The notes: generated from the letters alone by a model not told the origin. A DNA stretch of 46,708 nt from Candidatus Contendobacter odensis Run_B_J11 (GCF_000531125.1 NZ_CBTK010000250.1:1-46708); one strand, 5' to 3'; counted from the stretch's first letter, positions 8,270 through 17,964 are shown. Numbers and translations: made by a program.

Positions 8270-8851
8270 ATGAAAACCCTGATTCGCCCCGCGTTAAGCC
8301 TGTTCATCCTGCTGACCATCATCACCGGCCTGATTTATCCGCTGGCAGTGACCGGCATCGGCCAAGCCCTGTTTCCGGCGCAAGCGGCGGGCAGCCTGAT
8401 CCAGCGCGACGGCAAAGTGATCGGTTCGCGGCTGATCGGCCAGAACTTCACCGATCCGAAATACTTCTGGGGCCGACCGTCGGCGACCGGACCCTATCCG
8501 TATAATGCGGCGGCTTCCAGCGGTTCCAATCTGGGGCCGCTGAATCCAGCGTTGCATGACGCGGTGGCAGGTCGGGTCAAGGCGTTACGCGAAGCCGATC
8601 CGGGCAATAGCGCGCCGGTGCCGGTGGATTTGGTCACCACTTCGGCCAGCGGTCTTGATCCGCAGATCAGCCCGGCGGCTGCCGCGTATCAGGCGGCGCG
8701 AGTGGCGCGGGTGCGCGGCTTGAAACTGGACGCGGTGCAAACTTTAGTGGCGCAGCACACCGAAGATCGGCAGTGGGGCGTTTTTGGCGAACCGCGAGTG
8801 AAGGTGCTGGAACTCAATCTGGCGCTGGATGGTTTGCAACCCAAGCCATAG
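8270..8851 (+). CDS. kdpC: KdpC, assembly/affinity subunit of K+-ATPase
   Basis: 193 residues with one N-terminal transmembrane helix ([21 protein letters not shown]) and a periplasmic domain containing [20 protein letters not shown] and SNLGPLNP, all diagnostic of KdpC. This subunit stabilises the complex and raises K+ affinity. The start at 8270 is chosen because GGAG at 8260-8263 is correctly spaced. It is separated from kdpB by about 650 bp holding a terminator and an antisense HNH gene, so it needs read-through or its own promoter. No clear -35/-10 pair was identified upstream. Confidence 0.94.
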   Translation: MKTLIRPALSLFILLTIITGLIYPLAVTGIGQALFPAQAAGSLIQRDGKVIGSRLIGQNFTDPKYFWGRPSATGPYPYNAAASSGSNLGPLNPALHDAVAGRVKALREADPGNSAPVPVDLVTTSASGLDPQISPAAAAYQAARVARVRGLKLDAVQTLVAQHTEDRQWGVFGEPRVKVLELNLALDGLQPKP

Positions 8852-8902
8852 AGTTAGGACGACTAATCGTCGCCAGTGGTGTTTGAGGTTGACCCTAGCG
8901 AC

Positions 8903-9057
8903 CAGCCCTTTCAAGGTGCTCAGTTGATGGTTGACGTAACCGCCTGATTCTCTGTTACCCGACTCGGCCTAACATCGGGTTTGGCTAAGAAGAGGGTTCG
9001 AGGTTAAATTCAACTTATTGATTTTCAATGTTGTATTTTTACACCTTGAAAGGGCTG
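8903..9057. mobile_element. 155-bp miniature element, family B
   Basis: The ends are perfect 16-bp inverted repeats: CAGCCCTTTCAAGGTG (8903-8918) and CACCTTGAAAGGGCTG (9042-9057). The 11 bases before (ACCCTAGCGAC, 8892-8902) are repeated directly after (9058-9068). This is the signature of transposition with a long target duplication. The interior is non-coding. IS4-group elements make duplications of about 9-13 bp, so a relative of that group is a possible parent; none is visible here. Confidence 0.8.
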
Positions 9058-9111
9058 ACCCTAGCGACTTCTCTGTTCTTTCACGGCATCAGACCATGGA
9101 GTCTAAAGCTA

Positions 9112-12039
9112 ATGAGTAAGCTTGAAGTTCGCGAGCGGTTCTTGCTTTCAGCGGTCGGCCTGATGTTTGCGCTGATCCTCTCGGGCGGACTGTCCCATGC
9201 GCAGTCCGACATCCATATCCTCGGCCAACCGGGATTGCCCAATCTGGGCCAACAGGACCTGCCCAATCTGGGCCAGCAGATTACGCCGCTAGCGCCCCCC
9301 GGTTCCCGGTTCGTACCGATGAACCCCGATCTGCCTGACAATCCCGCCTGGCTGGCCGGGCAAGCGGTCACCACCGTGGTGAGTCCGGATCAAAAGACCC
9401 TGCTGGTTCTGACCAGCGGCTACAACCGTGTCTTCAATACCGACAGCCAGGCGCCGGAGGCCCAGGACTCGAATGAGTACGTGTTCATCTACGACATTTC
9501 GACACCTGCGCCGATCAAGAAGCAAGTCGTGCAGATCCCCAATACCTACAACGGGATTGCCTTCGATCCATCCGGCTGGGCTTTTTACGTGGCCGGCGGC
9601 CAGGATGATAAGATCCACATCATTACTCGGAGCGCCACCGGAACTTGGGGGGAACAGCCCGGAAATTTCCTGGCCTTGGGCCACAGCAAGGGCCTTGGCC
9701 TCGGCCTTGACGTGCCGCCTGACAGCCCGCTGGTCGAGGTCAACACCCAAGTTGCCGTGAAGCCTTGCGCCGCCGGCGTGGCGATTTCAAAGGATGGCCA
9801 GACGCTGGTGGTGGCGAATTACTACAACGACTCGATCACGGTGTTCACCGGAGGCTACGGCAACTGGTCACCGGGAACCGAACTCGACCTGCGCCCCGGC
9901 AAAAGCGACGCCGCCCAGGCGGGCACGCCGGGCGGTGAATATCCGTTTTGGGTGGTCGTGAAGGGTAACGGACCGACCGCGACCGCGTATGTGTCCAGCA
10001 TTCGCGACCGCGAGATCGTGGTGGTGGATCTGAGCGGGGGGGTGCCGACGGTCACGGCCCGGATCCCCGTGAAAGGCCAACCGAACAAGATGACGCTGAA
10101 CAAGGCCCAGTCGCTCCTGTACGTCGTCGAAGACCAGTCGGATACGGTTGATGTGATCGACACTGCAACCCACGCGATCCTCGAAACCATCCCGGTCATG
10201 CCCGCGTCGGTGTTGCCTCCCGCGCTGGCGCGCTACACCGGCGCAAACCCCAATAGCGCGACGCTCTCGCCGGACGAAAAGCAACTCTATGTGACGAATG
10301 GCAATCTGAATTTCATCGCGGTGGTGGAACTCGGCGGAACCGGTGGCGGCGGCCAGGTCGTGGGTCTCATTCCGACCGGCTGGTACCCAAACTCGGTGAG
10401 CTTCAGCGCCAATGGCAAGTCGTCGATGGTTTACGTGGTCAACGGCAAGTCGCCGACGGGTTCAAATCCCGGCTGGTGCTATGGCTCCGGCCCGCCGACG
10501 CACGAAAATTGCTGGGCGGCGAACCAGTACAATCCCCAGTTGATTAAAGCCGGCCTCCAGAGCTTCCCGCTCCCCGACATGGGGCAGCTCACGACGCTGA
10601 CGGCGCAGGTCGCCACCAACAACCGGTTCTCCAGCACCGTGAGCGTCGACGACGCTGCGGTCATGGCGGCGGTGCGTCAGGGCGTCAAACACGTGATCTA
10701 CATTATCAAGGAAAACCGGACTTACGACCAGATTCTGGGTGATCTGGAAATCGGCAACGGCGATCCCGATTTGGCCGAGTTTGGCGAGGCGCTCACGCCG
10801 AACCAGCATAACCTGGCGCGAACCTTCGTCACGCTCGACAACTTCTACGCCACCGCCGAAACCAGCAATGACGGCTGGCCGTGGAGTACTTCGGCTCGCG
10901 CCCCCGACGTGATCGAACGCCAATTCCCGGTGGCCTACGCGGGACGCGGCCTCAGCTTGGATTCGGAGGGCACGAATCGTAGTGTGAATGTGGCCCTTCC
11001 GACGGTCAAAGCGCGTCAGGCCGCCAATCCTCTGACGCCGGACGATCCGGATCTGTTGCCGGGCCAAACCGATGTGGCTGCGCCGGATGGGCCGGACAAC
11101 GAAGTGAATACCGGCTATTTGTGGGACGCTGCGCTGCGGGCGAAGCTCACGGTTCGCAACTACGGTTTTTTTGTGGATTTGACCCGCTATGCCTTCCCCC
11201 AAGACTCCGCCTACAGCATTCCGCTGCTGAAAAATCCGGCCGCAACCCGCACCACTGTGGCTTACCCATCGAGCGCGTCCCTCGCCCCGCACACCGATCC
11301 GTACTTTCGCGGTTTCGACAATACGTTTCCAGATTATTACCGTTACAAGGAGTGGGAACGAGAGTTCGATACCCAATACGCCAGTGGCGGTCTGCCTTCG
11401 TTGAGCCTGGTTCGCCTCATGCACGATCACACCGGAAACTTCGATACCGCGATTGACGGCGTGAATACCCCGGAGCTACAGCAAGCCGATAACGATTACG
11501 CGGTTGGCTTGCTGATTGAGAAAATTGCAAACAGCAGGTACGCGAACGACACGCTGATCTTTGTCATTGAAGACGACGCGCAGGATGGCGGCGACCATGT
11601 CGATTCGCACCGCACGATAGCGTTCGTAGCGGGCGCCTACGTGAAGCGAGGCGCGGTAGTCTCCTCGCAGTACAACACCATCAACTTCTTGCGCACGATT
11701 GAAGAGGTTCTGGGCCTTCCGCCGATGAACCTGAACGACGCGCTCGCCACGCCCATGGCCGACCTTTTCCAGACAACGCCGAGTCCGTGGAGCTTTAGCG
11801 CCGTTCCCTCGGCGTTTCTCTACAATACGCAACTGCCCCTGCCGCCCAAGGAGGACAATCTGGCTGTGCCAAAGCCCACGCACGATGCGGAGTACTGGGC
11901 GCAAGTCACCAAGGGAATGGATTTTTCGGTGGAAGATCGCTTCGATTTCGCGACTTACAACCGCATTCTCTGGAAAGGGCTGATGGGCGACAAGCCTTAT
12001 CCCGCTGCGCCGACCCGGATGAACCTGCGCCGGAAATGA
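9112..12039 (+). CDS. secreted beta-propeller phosphoesterase (phospholipase C / acid phosphatase-like)
   Basis: 975 residues. The signal peptide is hydrophobic and ends GGLSHAQS. Next comes a short tandem repeat (LPNLGQQ twice), then a YVTN/NHL-type beta-propeller (about 90-480; repeats such as GQTLVVANYYNDSITVF and QSLLYVVEDQSDTVDVID). The C-terminal alkaline-phosphatase-superfamily phosphoesterase domain begins at KHVIYIIKENRTYDQILGDL and has a metal-site-like EDDAQDGGDHVDSH near the end. It probably cleaves phosphodiesters or phosphomonoesters in the periplasm or outside the cell; the substrate is unknown. The start follows GGAG at 9098. A family B element sits just upstream. Confidence 0.82.
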   Translation: MSKLEVRERFLLSAVGLMFALILSGGLSHAQSDIHILGQPGLPNLGQQDLPNLGQQITPLAPPGSRFVPMNPDLPDNPAWLAGQAVTTVVSPDQKTLLVLTSGYNRVFNTDSQAPEAQDSNEYVFIYDISTPAPIKKQVVQIPNTYNGIAFDPSGWAFYVAGGQDDKIHIITRSATGTWGEQPGNFLALGHSKGLGLGLDVPPDSPLVEVNTQVAVKPCAAGVAISKDGQTLVVANYYNDSITVFTGGYGNWSPGTELDLRPGKSDAAQAGTPGGEYPFWVVVKGNGPTATAYVSSIRDREIVVVDLSGGVPTVTARIPVKGQPNKMTLNKAQSLLYVVEDQSDTVDVIDTATHAILETIPVMPASVLPPALARYTGANPNSATLSPDEKQLYVTNGNLNFIAVVELGGTGGGGQVVGLIPTGWYPNSVSFSANGKSSMVYVVNGKSPTGSNPGWCYGSGPPTHENCWAANQYNPQLIKAGLQSFPLPDMGQLTTLTAQVATNNRFSSTVSVDDAAVMAAVRQGVKHVIYIIKENRTYDQILGDLEIGNGDPDLAEFGEALTPNQHNLARTFVTLDNFYATAETSNDGWPWSTSARAPDVIERQFPVAYAGRGLSLDSEGTNRSVNVALPTVKARQAANPLTPDDPDLLPGQTDVAAPDGPDNEVNTGYLWDAALRAKLTVRNYGFFVDLTRYAFPQDSAYSIPLLKNPAATRTTVAYPSSASLAPHTDPYFRGFDNTFPDYYRYKEWEREFDTQYASGGLPSLSLVRLMHDHTGNFDTAIDGVNTPELQQADNDYAVGLLIEKIANSRYANDTLIFVIEDDAQDGGDHVDSHRTIAFVAGAYVKRGAVVSSQYNTINFLRTIEEVLGLPPMNLNDALATPMADLFQTTPSPWSFSAVPSAFLYNTQLPLPPKEDNLAVPKPTHDAEYWAQVTKGMDFSVEDRFDFATYNRILWKGLMGDKPYPAAPTRMNLRRK

Positions 12040-12055
12040 ATCAGAGAGCGACCCA

Positions 12056-13711
12056 GTGAGCGAACCGACCTCATCTGCTGCTCCCGTAGTCCGCCATTTC
12101 CGCCAGATTCTGCTCTGGCCGTTGCGGGTGATCCCCGGCCAGGCGGAAGGAACCCATATCTCCAGATACTGGGAACTGCTGGAAGCGTTAGGCGAACAAT
12201 GTCCGTGGCGGGAGGTCGCGGATGAATTCGGCGATCCCGCCGATTTCAAAGAGCGGCACTACAAGGAGTTCATCACTTTTCTGCCTTATGTCCAACGCTT
12301 CCTGTATGGCGAGGGCATGGGCCGTGAAGGCTTGACCGGCTACGGCAACTCACCGATTCGGGTTTTCCGCCGCCAAGGCATTGAGCGAATGCGAGTCGTT
12401 TTTGACGATCAACTGCCGCCGGTGGTGTTTGAGGTCGCCCATATTGACCTCTATTTCTTCTACGACATTGACATCATCATCCTGGCGGTGGAGTTCTTCG
12501 CCAACGACCTGTCATTGCCGCTGGCCCAGGAGGCGCTGTTCAAGCTGGGACGCGCTTATCCAGGATTTTGGGAGGCCAACGGGCAGGGCGGGCAGTGTCC
12601 GAGCCGGGTGGAGTGGTTGTCGGCGACCGGCGATACGCTGGCGGTTTCCGACTATGAGGATCGGCAGCAATACCTTCCGTTCGTCTGTCGGCATCGCTCC
12701 CCCAACGTCGCTGCCCACTGGGAATATCTGCTGCGGCCACTGGCTCTGTACCATTCCGATAATGAAGGCGTGATGCAGTATCGGCAGGTTGAATATCACC
12801 GGATGCCGCTGCTGGCCTACCTCAGCTTCGACGATCCACACGCTCTGACCCGTGGCGATTTCGCCCGCTTGGCGCTCATTACCAAGGCAGGACCTTCTGA
12901 CACTCTGCCTTACTCCGAGCGGGAACTGACTCATTTCGAGCATCAGTATTGCTACGACAAATTCTGGGACCCCGCCAATCCGGCGTTCAGCAGCCGCTAT
13001 CTATGCTGCGGCCATGCTTTCGTGATGGTGGGCAAGGCCAGCGAGCGCTTCTTCACCGATCCGGAAGCCGGTCTGCTGGGCCAGTTTCGCCACCAGTATT
13101 TTCTGGTCAATCTGATCGCTCACTTCCACAAAGCGACCTTGATGCTGTTTTCAGAATGGCTGGCGGCGGCGATCAGCCAGCTCGATATTCGCGACGTGGA
13201 TTCGGTCAAATTTTTCAAGCGGGAAATTCGCCGGGTCATGGAAACCTTCCTGCGATTCACTCATCGCTACTGGTTTCATGAGGTGTCGAATCAGGCCCAA
13301 GTCAAGGATTTGTTTCGGATGTTGACCGGCCATCTCGACACCGACCGGATTTACCAGGATGTCAGCGTGGCGGTGAAGGACATGAATCAATATCTGGACA
13401 GCGACAGCTTGCGGCGGCAGGCCAATACGGTGGTGCGGCTGACCGTGGTGACCACGCTGGGATTGATCGCCACCGTCTCGACTGGCTTTCTGGGCATGAA
13501 CATCTTCGACGAAACCAGCAATCCGGTTTGGGTCAAGCTGTTGATTTTTGTAGCGGTACTCATTCCCAGTATTCTGCTGGTCAACTATGCAGTCGCCAAA
13601 GCCAAATTCCTTTCCGACTTTCTGGAAGCTCTGGCCGACGAGCGGCTGGCCTGGTGGGACCGCACCAAGGTATTGCTCAGGATTTGGTGGAAGCCCCGCC
13701 GCAAAACCTGA
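12056..13711 (+). CDS. CorA-like divalent cation transporter
   Basis: 551 residues starting at GTG. It has a long cytoplasmic N-terminal part and two C-terminal transmembrane helices. The first helix ends in the GMN motif (residues 480-482, STGFLGMNIF) that defines the CorA/Mrs2 pore for Mg2+, Co2+ or Ni2+. The protein is much longer than E. coli CorA (316 aa). It belongs to a less-studied CorA-like group with a large soluble domain, so the ion is not certain. It starts 16 bases after the phosphoesterase stop, so co-transcription is likely, and is followed by kdpD after 111 bases. Confidence 0.8.
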   Translation: MSEPTSSAAPVVRHFRQILLWPLRVIPGQAEGTHISRYWELLEALGEQCPWREVADEFGDPADFKERHYKEFITFLPYVQRFLYGEGMGREGLTGYGNSPIRVFRRQGIERMRVVFDDQLPPVVFEVAHIDLYFFYDIDIIILAVEFFANDLSLPLAQEALFKLGRAYPGFWEANGQGGQCPSRVEWLSATGDTLAVSDYEDRQQYLPFVCRHRSPNVAAHWEYLLRPLALYHSDNEGVMQYRQVEYHRMPLLAYLSFDDPHALTRGDFARLALITKAGPSDTLPYSERELTHFEHQYCYDKFWDPANPAFSSRYLCCGHAFVMVGKASERFFTDPEAGLLGQFRHQYFLVNLIAHFHKATLMLFSEWLAAAISQLDIRDVDSVKFFKREIRRVMETFLRFTHRYWFHEVSNQAQVKDLFRMLTGHLDTDRIYQDVSVAVKDMNQYLDSDSLRRQANTVVRLTVVTTLGLIATVSTGFLGMNIFDETSNPVWVKLLIFVAVLIPSILLVNYAVAKAKFLSDFLEALADERLAWWDRTKVLLRIWWKPRRKT

Positions 13712-13822
13712 GACTGCTTAAGGCATCCTGCCCCGGTTTCCAACCGGCGCTTTGCAAATCGGCAGGAAGCCCATTCCACGTCAACTGACGATGACCGGCC
13801 CCTTTATGAAAGGAAAAATTTA

Positions 13823-16531
13823 ATGGCCGATAGCCTCCGTCCCGATCCCGATCAGTTGCTCAACCGGATCAAGGAGGACGAGGCGCGTTCCCGGCGCGGC
13901 AAGCTGAAAATCTTTTTCGGCGCGTCAGCGGGCGTCGGTAAAACCTACGCGATGTTGCAGGCTGCCCGCCAGTTGCGCGAGCAAGGTTTGGATGTCGTCG
14001 TTGGACTGGCGGAGACGCATGGCCGCAAGGAAACCGCCGCATTGCTTGAGGGCATCGAACTCCTGCCCCGCAAGGAAATTCCGCATCGGGATCGAGTCCT
14101 GTGGGAGTTCGATCTCGACGGAGCCTTGACGCGGCGACCGGCGTTAGTCTTGGTGGATGAACTGGCGCACAGCAACGCGCCCGGTTGCCGTCACCCCAAA
14201 CGCTGGCAGGATGTTGAGGAGCTGCTCGACGCTGGTATTGACGTTTTCACCACGATCAACGTCCAGCATTTGGAGAGCCTCAACGACATTGTTGGTGGTC
14301 TCACCGGTATCCGGGTGTGGGAAACGGTGCCGGATCGGGTATTCGATGTCGCTGACGAAGTGGTGCTGGTGGATTTGCCGCCGGATGATTTGTTGCAGCG
14401 GCTCAAGGAAGGCAAGGTCTATCTGCCGGATCAGGCCGAACGCGCCATTGAGAATTTCTTCCGCAAAGGCAATCTGATTGCCCTGCGGGAACTGGCGCTG
14501 CGGCGCACCGCCGATCAGGTGGACGACGAGATGCAGAGCTACCGGCAGCAGGCCGGCGGCTCGGCGCGGTCTACCCGTGAGGCGCTGCTGGTATGCGTTG
14601 GCCCAGAACCCGGCGCGGATACGCTGGTGCGCGCCGCCAGTCGGCTGGCGGGCAAGCTGGATTGCGAATGGCACGCCCTGTATGTTGAAACCCCCGCTTT
14701 GCAACGCTTGGCAGAAACTCGTCGCCAAGCCATTCTGAATATCCTCAAACTCGCCCAGGATCTCGGCGCACACACCGCCACCTTGGCGGCTACCGATGCG
14801 CCACTGGCGGTGGTGGAATACGCCCGTCAACACCGACTGGCGCAACTGGTAGTGGGGCGGAGCCGATCCGGCTGCTGGTGGCAATGGCAACAACCGTTCG
14901 CTGCACAGCTTGCCCGGCTGGCTCCCGATCTCGATTTATTGGTGACGGCCCAGAATGACGCCCCGCGTCGCGCTGTTCGTCAGGAGAGCGCAACCCGTGA
15001 CGCCGATCAAAATCATTCGGCGTTTGTGCTGCATGGCTACCTCGCGGCGTTGGTGTTCTGTCTGGGTACCGCGCTGCTGGCTACACCGCTGTTGCCCTAC
15101 TTTGATCGGGCCAACATTGTCATGCTGTTTTTATTGGCCGTAGTGGGCACCGCCGTGCGCTACGGTCGTGGCCCAGCGGTGCTGGCCGCAATCGCCAATG
15201 TCGCCGCCTTCGATGTGTTTTTCGTCGAGCCGCGTTTTTCTTTTGCGATTCACGACTGGCAATATCTGCTGACCTTCCTGGTGATGCTGATCGTCGGTCT
15301 GATCGTCGGCCAGCTCACCGCCCGCTTCCGCTATCAGGCTTACGTCGCCAGCGCCCGCGAACAACGCACCCGCCATCTCTATGAAATGGCCCGCGAATTG
15401 TCCGGGGCGCTAGTGGTGGATCAAGTGGTGGAAATTGGCGAGCGCTGCGTTGAAGCCAGTTTCCGGATCAAGGCGCGGCTGCTGCTGCCCGATGAGCATG
15501 ACCGCCTGCCGCCGCCGCCGGTGCGCCCCGGTCGGCCTAAAGCGGATATGTCTATCGCCCAATGGTGTTTCGACCGCAATGCTCCGGCGGGCATCGGCAC
15601 TGACACGTTGCCCGCCGCTTCCCGCCTGTATTTGCCACTCAAAGCGCCGATGCGCACCCGTGGGGTGCTGATGATTGCGCCGGAACAGCCGCGCTGGTTG
15701 CTGATCCCGGAACAGCGCCGCCTGCTGGACACCTTCGCCGCCCTGATCGCGATTGCGCTGGAGCGGGTGCATTTCGTCACGGTTGCCCGCGATACGCTGG
15801 TAAAAATGGAAGCGGAGCGGCAGCGTAATTCGCTGCTGGCGGCGCTGTCGCACGATTTGCGCACCCCGTTGACTGCGCTGATCGGGCTGGCGGAAACGCT
15901 GGCGCTGGAACTGACCGCCGAGCAATCGCCGCATTCGGAACCGCTGACCGCGATCCATCAGCAGGCGGTGCGGATGTCGCTGCTGGTCAACAATCTGCTG
16001 GATATGGCGAAGCTGCAAGCAGGCGGGGTGCGATTGCGCAAGGACTGGCAGTCATTGGAAGAATTGGTCGGCGCGGCGGTGCGCACTCTGGAACAGGCGT
16101 TGCGGTCTCACCCGCTGCGGCTGGAACTCGATCCGATGCTGCCGCTGGTCAACTGCGATGCGGTGCTGATCGAGCGGGTGCTGGCGAATCTGTTGGAGAA
16201 CGCCACCAAATACACGCCGCCCGGAACCGTGATCGGCGTGACCGCATCCACCGAAGCCGACCGGCTGATCGTCGAAGTTTGGGACGAAGGGCCGGGTCTG
16301 CCCACCGGGCGGGAACAGGTTTTATTCGAGAAATTTACCCGTGGTCATCCTGAATCGGCGGCGCCGGGGGTCGGCTTGGGTTTGGCAATCTGCCGGTTGA
16401 TTGTCGAGGCGCACGGCGGGGAAATTCGCGCCGAGAACCGGGCCAGCGGCGGCGCTAGTTTTGTCTTTACCCTGCCGCTGGAAACGCCGCCACCGGTTGA
16501 AGAAACCGAGGATGCCCCGGAGTCCCCATGA
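13823..16531 (+). CDS. kdpD: KdpD, K+-sensing histidine kinase
   Basis: 902 residues. The N-terminal KdpD domain has Walker A GASAGVGKT (about 33-41) and Walker B-like LVLVDELAHSN, followed by a universal-stress-like domain (LLVCVGPEP...). Four transmembrane helices lie around 400-500. A GAF-like region follows, then the kinase core with phospho-acceptor His 677 (SHDLRTPL), an N-box (ANLLENATKY) and G-boxes (DEGPGLP, GVGLGLAICR). It senses low K+ or ionic stress in the inner membrane and phosphorylates KdpE. GAAAGGA precedes the ATG. Its stop overlaps the kdpE start (ATGA). Confidence 0.95.
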   Translation: MADSLRPDPDQLLNRIKEDEARSRRGKLKIFFGASAGVGKTYAMLQAARQLREQGLDVVVGLAETHGRKETAALLEGIELLPRKEIPHRDRVLWEFDLDGALTRRPALVLVDELAHSNAPGCRHPKRWQDVEELLDAGIDVFTTINVQHLESLNDIVGGLTGIRVWETVPDRVFDVADEVVLVDLPPDDLLQRLKEGKVYLPDQAERAIENFFRKGNLIALRELALRRTADQVDDEMQSYRQQAGGSARSTREALLVCVGPEPGADTLVRAASRLAGKLDCEWHALYVETPALQRLAETRRQAILNILKLAQDLGAHTATLAATDAPLAVVEYARQHRLAQLVVGRSRSGCWWQWQQPFAAQLARLAPDLDLLVTAQNDAPRRAVRQESATRDADQNHSAFVLHGYLAALVFCLGTALLATPLLPYFDRANIVMLFLLAVVGTAVRYGRGPAVLAAIANVAAFDVFFVEPRFSFAIHDWQYLLTFLVMLIVGLIVGQLTARFRYQAYVASAREQRTRHLYEMARELSGALVVDQVVEIGERCVEASFRIKARLLLPDEHDRLPPPPVRPGRPKADMSIAQWCFDRNAPAGIGTDTLPAASRLYLPLKAPMRTRGVLMIAPEQPRWLLIPEQRRLLDTFAALIAIALERVHFVTVARDTLVKMEAERQRNSLLAALSHDLRTPLTALIGLAETLALELTAEQSPHSEPLTAIHQQAVRMSLLVNNLLDMAKLQAGGVRLRKDWQSLEELVGAAVRTLEQALRSHPLRLELDPMLPLVNCDAVLIERVLANLLENATKYTPPGTVIGVTASTEADRLIVEVWDEGPGLPTGREQVLFEKFTRGHPESAAPGVGLGLAICRLIVEAHGGEIRAENRASGGASFVFTLPLETPPPVEETEDAPESP

Positions 16532-17229
16532 ATGCCATGCTCGAAACGCAGCTAACCATTTTGATCGTCGAGGACGAACAAGCGATCCGCCGTTTTGTGC
16601 GCGCCGCGCTGGAGTCCGAAGGTCATCGAGTGCATGAAGCCGATACTTTGCAACGTGGTCTGCTCGAAGCGGGCACTCGCAAGCCGGATGTGGTCATTCT
16701 CGATCTTGGCTTGCCCGACGGCGACGGCGTGGTTTTTATCCGTGATCTGCGAGCCTGGAGCGTCATCCCGATTCTGGTGCTGTCGGCGCGATCTGAAGAA
16801 TACGACAAGGTGGCCGCGCTGGATGCGGGCGCTGATGATTACCTGAGCAAACCGTTTGGGGTGGCGGAATTGCTGGCGCGAATGCGGGCGGTGTGTCGGC
16901 GGCATTCCCGCGATGCGGTGGGTGCTACCGTCGTCACGTTCGGCGAAGTCAGCGTGGATTTGGAGCGTCGGCAGGTGTTGCGCAATGACCAACCCATCCA
17001 TCTCACCCTGATTGAGTTCCGCTTGCTGGCGGCATTGATCAGCAAACCCGGCAAGGTGCTGACTCATCGGCAATTACTGCGGGAAGTCTGGGGGCCGGCC
17101 TATGTGGAACGCGGCCACTATCTGCGCATTTACATGGGCCATCTGCGCCAGAAGCTGGAAGCCAATCCGGCGCGGCCCCGCTACTTTCTCACCGAGACGG
17201 GTATTGGTTACCGCTTTTGCCTGAGCTGA
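16528..17229 (+). CDS. kdpE: KdpE, OmpR-family response regulator
   Basis: 233 residues. The receiver domain has acidic EDE at 15-17, phospho-acceptor Asp 59 (ILDLGLPDGDG), a conserved Ser (VLSARSE) and the Lys of SKPFG. The C-terminal winged-helix DNA-binding domain contains LTLIEFRLLAAL and GIGYRF. It is the partner of KdpD and the expected activator of the kdp genes; candidate sites lie at 2097 and 17447. It is translationally coupled to kdpD by a 4-base overlap. Confidence 0.95.
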   Translation: MNAMLETQLTILIVEDEQAIRRFVRAALESEGHRVHEADTLQRGLLEAGTRKPDVVILDLGLPDGDGVVFIRDLRAWSVIPILVLSARSEEYDKVAALDAGADDYLSKPFGVAELLARMRAVCRRHSRDAVGATVVTFGEVSVDLERRQVLRNDQPIHLTLIEFRLLAALISKPGKVLTHRQLLREVWGPAYVERGHYLRIYMGHLRQKLEANPARPRYFLTETGIGYRFCLS

Positions 17230-17271
17230 TGCCTCAACCTGAGGTAGCACGGACCTCCTGTCTGTAGTGTG

Positions 17272-17385
17272 CAGGACTTTCGCTAGCCCCATAAATTCGT
17301 CATACCCGCGAAAGCGGGTATCCAATCTTTTCAGCGAGTTACTGGATTCCCGCCTACGCGGGAATGACGGAAAGCGAAAGTCCTG
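17272..17385 (-). mobile_element. MITE family A, copy 3 (114 bp)
   Basis: Terminal repeats CAGGACTTTCGC and GCGAAAGTCCTG, inserted in the opposite orientation to copy 1 (the TACCCGC hairpin comes first, the ATTCCC-N8-GGGAAT hairpin second). The 5-bp flanks GTGTG (17267-17271) and GTGTG (17386-17390) are identical. It lies in the space after kdpE. Confidence 0.9.
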
Positions 17386-17446
17386 GTGTGGATAAACGCC
17401 GACACCGGCAGGATAGCCTGCGCAAGTTGCAGTCCATCTCCCGCAA

Positions 17447-17513
17447 TTTTTACACGATTTTTACACGGCGCTCCGCCATTTTTACGGCTTCTTTACGGCT
17501 CTTCGGGTAGAAA
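17447..17513 (+). promoter_or_regulatory. second candidate KdpE-type site and promoter
   Basis: TTTTTACACG occurs at 17447-17456 and again at 17458-17467, exactly 11 bp apart. It is followed by TTTTTACGG (17479) and CTTTACGG (17491). The TTTAC cores match those before kdpF. A possible -10 (TAGAAA, 17508-17513) lies downstream, and the next start codon is at 17560. This suggests that the following gene belongs to the KdpE regulon; that is inference. Confidence 0.45.
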
Positions 17514-17559
17514 CTCAAGGTTTCACAAATCTACCGCGAGCATCGTGAGGAACCCGGCC

Positions 17560-17964
17560 ATGCCCCGCCAACTGCAAGACCAATCCACTGAGAATCTGAT
17601 TCGCCGTACTGAGGCCGCCCAGGATGAGGCGGCGCTCAAGGATGTGCTGGTCGAAACCCTGACCCTGCTGGCGATTGTTCGGGAGGATATTCGGACGCTT
17701 GCTCATCGCATCAGGGCATTGGAGGAATCCGCGCCCGATCAAGCGGCACTGGAAGAGACGCGAGCCGATATTGACCAGTTATTGAATCTCGCCGCAGGAA
17801 CCACATACGAGCGGTTCGCTCTGGCCGCACGGCGCTATGTCTACGATGAAAACTGGCAAGAAGCAGATACCACTCTGGCCGCATTTCGCGAGCCAGGTGA
17901 ATTGCGCGACTTGGCACTGCGGATCGGGGTGGAACGAGCTGTCGTGTTATCTGCCGCCATTTGA
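17560..17964 (+). CDS. hypothetical protein, possible KdpE target
   Basis: 134 residues (MPRQLQDQSTENLIRRTEAA and so on), acidic, mostly alpha-helical by composition, with a likely coiled-coil segment around residues 30-75. There is no signal peptide, membrane helix or recognised domain. The start at 17560 follows a GAGG-containing leader; the frame stays open upstream but that part looks non-coding. Its leader carries the TTTAC direct repeats shared with the kdp promoter. Family unknown. Confidence 0.5.
   Translation: MPRQLQDQSTENLIRRTEAAQDEAALKDVLVETLTLLAIVREDIRTLAHRIRALEESAPDQAALEETRADIDQLLNLAAGTTYERFALAARRYVYDENWQEADTTLAAFREPGELRDLALRIGVERAVVLSAAI

Noticed and set aside
10462-11430. 322-codon frame on the minus strand
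   Set aside because: Shadow of the phosphoesterase gene, Arg/Gly/Val-rich translation without domain features.
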